Below, piece after piece: positions 61,687 through 64,000 of a stretch of DNA of 64,000 bases. The stretch is taken from assembly GCA_934045905.1 (NCBI GenBank), contig OW203762.1, positions 25,514,345-25,578,344 of the forward strand, in the 5' to 3' direction. Source of the DNA: Leuctra nigra (lineage: Eukaryota > Arthropoda > Insecta > Plecoptera > Leuctridae). Numbering within the stretch: the stretch's first letter is position 1; each line of letters starts with the position of its first letter. The notes under the pieces are model-generated. The model did not search any database, had not been told where the DNA came from, and saw only the letters and a program-made list of their open reading frames with translations. The translations under genes were made by a program, and so were the position numbers.

Positions 61687-62749
61687 TAGGCGTCGCCTCT
61701 CGACTCACACAAGAGGCGCAAACAAAGTTATCACAATTTTTCAAAGGCACTTAATTTTGTTTTCGCAATATATTTATCTACAAAGACACTATGCACATCA
61801 CGTGGAAATAATATATATGAACATTATGTATATATATTATATAATGTGCACAGAAAAATTGCATAAAATATGTAAAAAAAAAATGTGGACCAAGAACGTG
61901 ATAGATATAAAGTTATAGTTATAAAATTATGTAATAAACAATGTTATCCGAATATAATGTAAGTAATATATAAAGACTATATTATTATCCTAGTATTAAT
62001 GTAGGTGTCAATGAACGATTTCACATCGATTATATCATGCTGCAATCACTGTAAAGAATTGAAACGTGTAAAATATCTTGTAACTTAGCAAAATGCTTTG
62101 CATATCCCTTCACGCAAATTAGCTGCTGGGATCTTGGACGGATCACATGGGCTCAATTCAGAGTCGTATATTACACAGATATAAACAAATCGTGTAATTA
62201 ATTTTAACTAGTTATCTGCTCGAAAATACTATTTTAATGTGCGAGCATTTTTCAAGTAAAATGTTTTTCTATTACAATGCTGATATTTAATTGGGCACAC
62301 CGAGTTCGGTTATACAGGTTGAATAATGATTAGATGAAACATTATGTAGGTAAGAATAAGAATTATAATGAAGTATGTACCTACTTATAGAATAGATGTA
62401 CTGGTAGAAGAAAATGAGGAATCATTTCATGTAAATTTACTTTGAATTTTTGTAAAAAAGAGGTGTTCGTATCCGTTTTGGTTTCTTCATGGATGATCTA
62501 AACAGAGAAGGGTGCAGCCATAATATGGATAGTAAAAAATTTACATATTGTCATCACCTAGAATTATTATCATACCTACTATTAATTAATCACAAGCATA
62601 CACGTAGGTTCACCGCTTGATTTATCAAATTCACTTAAATATAACACAAAATCACTTTCATTTTGTCATACAGATATGGAATTAATCATGTACCTAGATT
62701 AAAATATAATTATTACAAGGTGTTGTCTATTCAAATAATTTCCCTCCCT
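61687..62749. other. Ly6 3' untranslated and intergenic DNA
   Basis: AT-rich DNA without an open frame of note. It includes the probable Ly6 3' untranslated region and no recognised repeat. Confidence 0.5.
61933..61938 (+). terminator. Candidate polyadenylation signal of the Ly6 gene
   Basis: AATAAA lies 247 nt after the stop codon, the first canonical hexamer in an AT-rich 3' region. Confidence 0.5.
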
Positions 62750-62850
62750 TTTTCCTGATTGGACCCAGAAAAATTGATCATGCGCAGAATGGACCGCGCA
62801 CCACACGACGACCTTCGGAGTTCCTTCGGAGTCAGCTGGCTGGTTGCAGC
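62750..62850 (+). promoter_or_regulatory. Possible promoter of the F-box gene
   Basis: A local GC rise 150-250 nt upstream of the F-box start holds an inverted CCAAT box (CTGATTGG near 62755) and an NRF1-like TGCGCA (near 62784). A TTGGCGC (E2F-like) lies closer, near 62965. These are motif resemblances only; no start site is visible. Confidence 0.3.
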
Positions 62851-63000
62851 ATGGAGTAGAGTGTGAAGATCAAATTGACGTTTTCGTTGTGGTATTATAA
62901 AACTATTTAGTAATCACATAATTCAATCAATGGCATATGTCTCATGATAATAACTGTTGCCCAGTTGGCGCAGTTATTAGAGTTCTGGTGAAATAGAAAT

Positions 63001-63206
63001 ATGTCTCGGATTGAACACTTAGCCTTGCACGACTTTCCTACAGAAGTTCTTCTGATTGTGTTTAAGTATTTGGATTTAAAAGATCTTATACTTGTAAGCA
63101 CGGTGTGTAAACGATTTAACAGCATTATGAAAGACGATCCTGTGTGGAGACAGAGAGGTTTGGATTCCTTGTTTTCGAATCTGCAGAGCGTAAATATGTG
63201 GGAAAG
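63001..63206 (+). CDS. F-box protein, first coding exon (gene continues beyond window)
   Basis: The exon encodes 68 residues plus two bases and ends at GGAAAG|GTAGGT. Residues about 8-50 form an F-box: FPTEVLLIVFKYL, LKDLILVSTVCKRFN and DDPVWR match the family's leucine, valine-cysteine-lysine and tryptophan positions. F-box proteins bind Skp1 and recruit substrates to SCF ubiquitin ligases. The substrate-binding part must lie in later exons outside the window, so the subtype cannot be named. The ATG has A at -3 and the F-box starts almost at the N-terminus. Confidence 0.8.
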
Positions 63207-63250
63207 GTAGGTTAATTTAAGACCGTCCACGGAGGGCGATTTGTCCTGGT

Positions 63251-63372
63251 CTGCGATTGTGTAAAATGACAACTCCCTTGTCACGGTGACAAGACCCTAG
63301 AAGGCCGTGAATAACATTGAGATGAGAAGCTTGTCACCGTGACAAGAAAGTTGTCATTTTACACGATCGCAG
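63251..63372. mobile_element. 122-bp foldback MITE
   Basis: CTGCGATTGTGTAAAATGAC at the left is mirrored by its complement at 63372 with one mismatch. Both arms continue into CTTGTCAC(G/C)GTGACAAG. No clear target duplication. Confidence 0.65.
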
Positions 63373-63381
63373 CCTACCTAC

Positions 63382-63497
63382 CTACCTACCTACCTCCAAG
63401 GTCGGTGACAGGCAAATATGAACCCACTTTAGCAAGGTTTAGGGCGGCCCATGCTAGCGCGGGTTCATCTTTGCCTGTCACCGACCATAGGTAGGTA
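63382..63497. mobile_element. Hairpin element with CCTA-repeat flanks
   Basis: The arms GGTCGGTGACAGGCAAATAT (63400 onward) and the complementary GCCTGTCACCGACC (to 63486) match over 28 bp with few mismatches. The outer flanks CCTACCTACC and TAGGTAGGTA extend the symmetry. Confidence 0.6.
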
Positions 63498-63505
63498 ATC
63501 GCTGG

Positions 63506-63666
63506 AGCTACATTTTCAGTTCGACAACAGGCGCGCTGCCGCTTCAACACTAACCAATTTGGTGGCTCCAGCGCTTTGGCACACTCAAAGTCAAAGATAA
63601 ACCGTGTTCATCTTTCAGTACTGACACATTGGCATGCCAGCACTATGTCGATCTGTAAACGTAGCT
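63506..63666. mobile_element. 161-bp Harbinger-like hairpin element
   Basis: The ends AGCTACATTTTCAGTTCGACA and TGTCGATCTGTAAACGTAGCT are inverted copies with a few mismatches. They resemble the AGC..CATTTACA ends at 29725 and 889. Confidence 0.5.
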
Positions 63667-63669
63667 TAA

Positions 63670-63837
63670 AGCTGCATTTACAGTTCGGCTGCAGGACGGT
63701 TGCTTGCTGTAAGCGGCACACTTTGACCGATCAGATGTGTTGTTAGGCAACGCTCTACAACTTTGAAAACATGAACCAGGATCTTACACATCGCTGCTAC
63801 AAGCAACCGTCGCGGCAACCGGACCGTAAACTCGGCT
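63670..63837. mobile_element. 168-bp Harbinger-like hairpin element
   Basis: Arms of about 37 bp (AGCTGCATTTACAGTTCGGC... and its degraded complement). The flanking triplets TAA and TGA are similar but not identical. Confidence 0.5.
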
Positions 63838-64000
63838 TGATAGTAATGATAGATACAAAAAGATTAGGTAGATGATCAAAATAAAAGCATTACTGAAACA
63901 AAAGTAATTTATGGTAAGTTATCCAAATAGCAAATTTTTATGTCATGAATTAGATAGCCTACCTGCTAGATAGTAAGTAGGTGCTATTTCATAGGTTCTT

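Larger units (their letters stand above)
63207..64000 (+). other. F-box gene intron 1, 5' part
   Basis: It begins GTAGGT (phase 2) and has no acceptor followed by a recognisable exon before the window ends. Nearly 600 bp of it is four consecutive hairpin elements. Confidence 0.65.

Overview
The window is from a eukaryote, most likely an insect or other hexapod. It is AT-rich and gene-poor, and its only convincing coding sequence lies in short GC-rich exons bounded by GT-AG introns of up to about 22 kb. Most of the DNA is transposon-derived or tandemly repeated. Two runs of exactly 200 N (9524-9723 and 50460-50659) are assembly gaps. No bacterial-type operons, CRISPR arrays or intact transposase/reverse transcriptase genes were seen.

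Layout. (1) 1-2068: unique DNA with a 58-bp near-perfect palindromic MITE relic. (2) 2069-9523: tandem array of a minus-strand, ORF-less LTR retrotransposon, about 1.23-kb LTR plus 2.19-kb internal region, period about 3416 bp. It carries a leucine-tRNA-type primer binding site and runs into the first gap. (3) 9724-14111: a diverged hairpin-ended repeat (family B), then apparently unique DNA. (4) 14112-15809: two adjacent copies of a Helentron-like family (family C), followed by a 42-unit, 99-bp satellite (16108-20282). (5) 20283-26423: intergenic DNA with a 370-bp foldback element and a family B copy interrupted by a family C copy. (6) 26429-61686: a four-exon plus-strand gene for a 164-residue secreted, probably GPI-anchored Ly6/uPAR protein. 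(7) 63001 onward: first exon of a plus-strand F-box protein gene whose intron begins with a cluster of small hairpin elements and continues past the window.

The Ly6 gene's introns carry PIF/Harbinger-like, Tc1/mariner-like and hAT-like MITEs, a 5S-rRNA-derived SINE, two full Helentron-like copies plus a degenerate one, and microsatellites. The most unusual structure is at the end of intron 2. The last 25 or so intron bases and the first 55 or so bases of exon 3 have been amplified together into a 33-copy, 80-bp tandem array (about 56640-59280). About 32 upstream copies of the splice acceptor and exon start therefore sit directly before the real one. In the gene's frame every decoy copy ends in a stop codon, so only the last acceptor gives the full protein.

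The Ly6 and F-box genes are neighbours in the same orientation, about 1.3 kb apart, but nothing in the sequence links them functionally.
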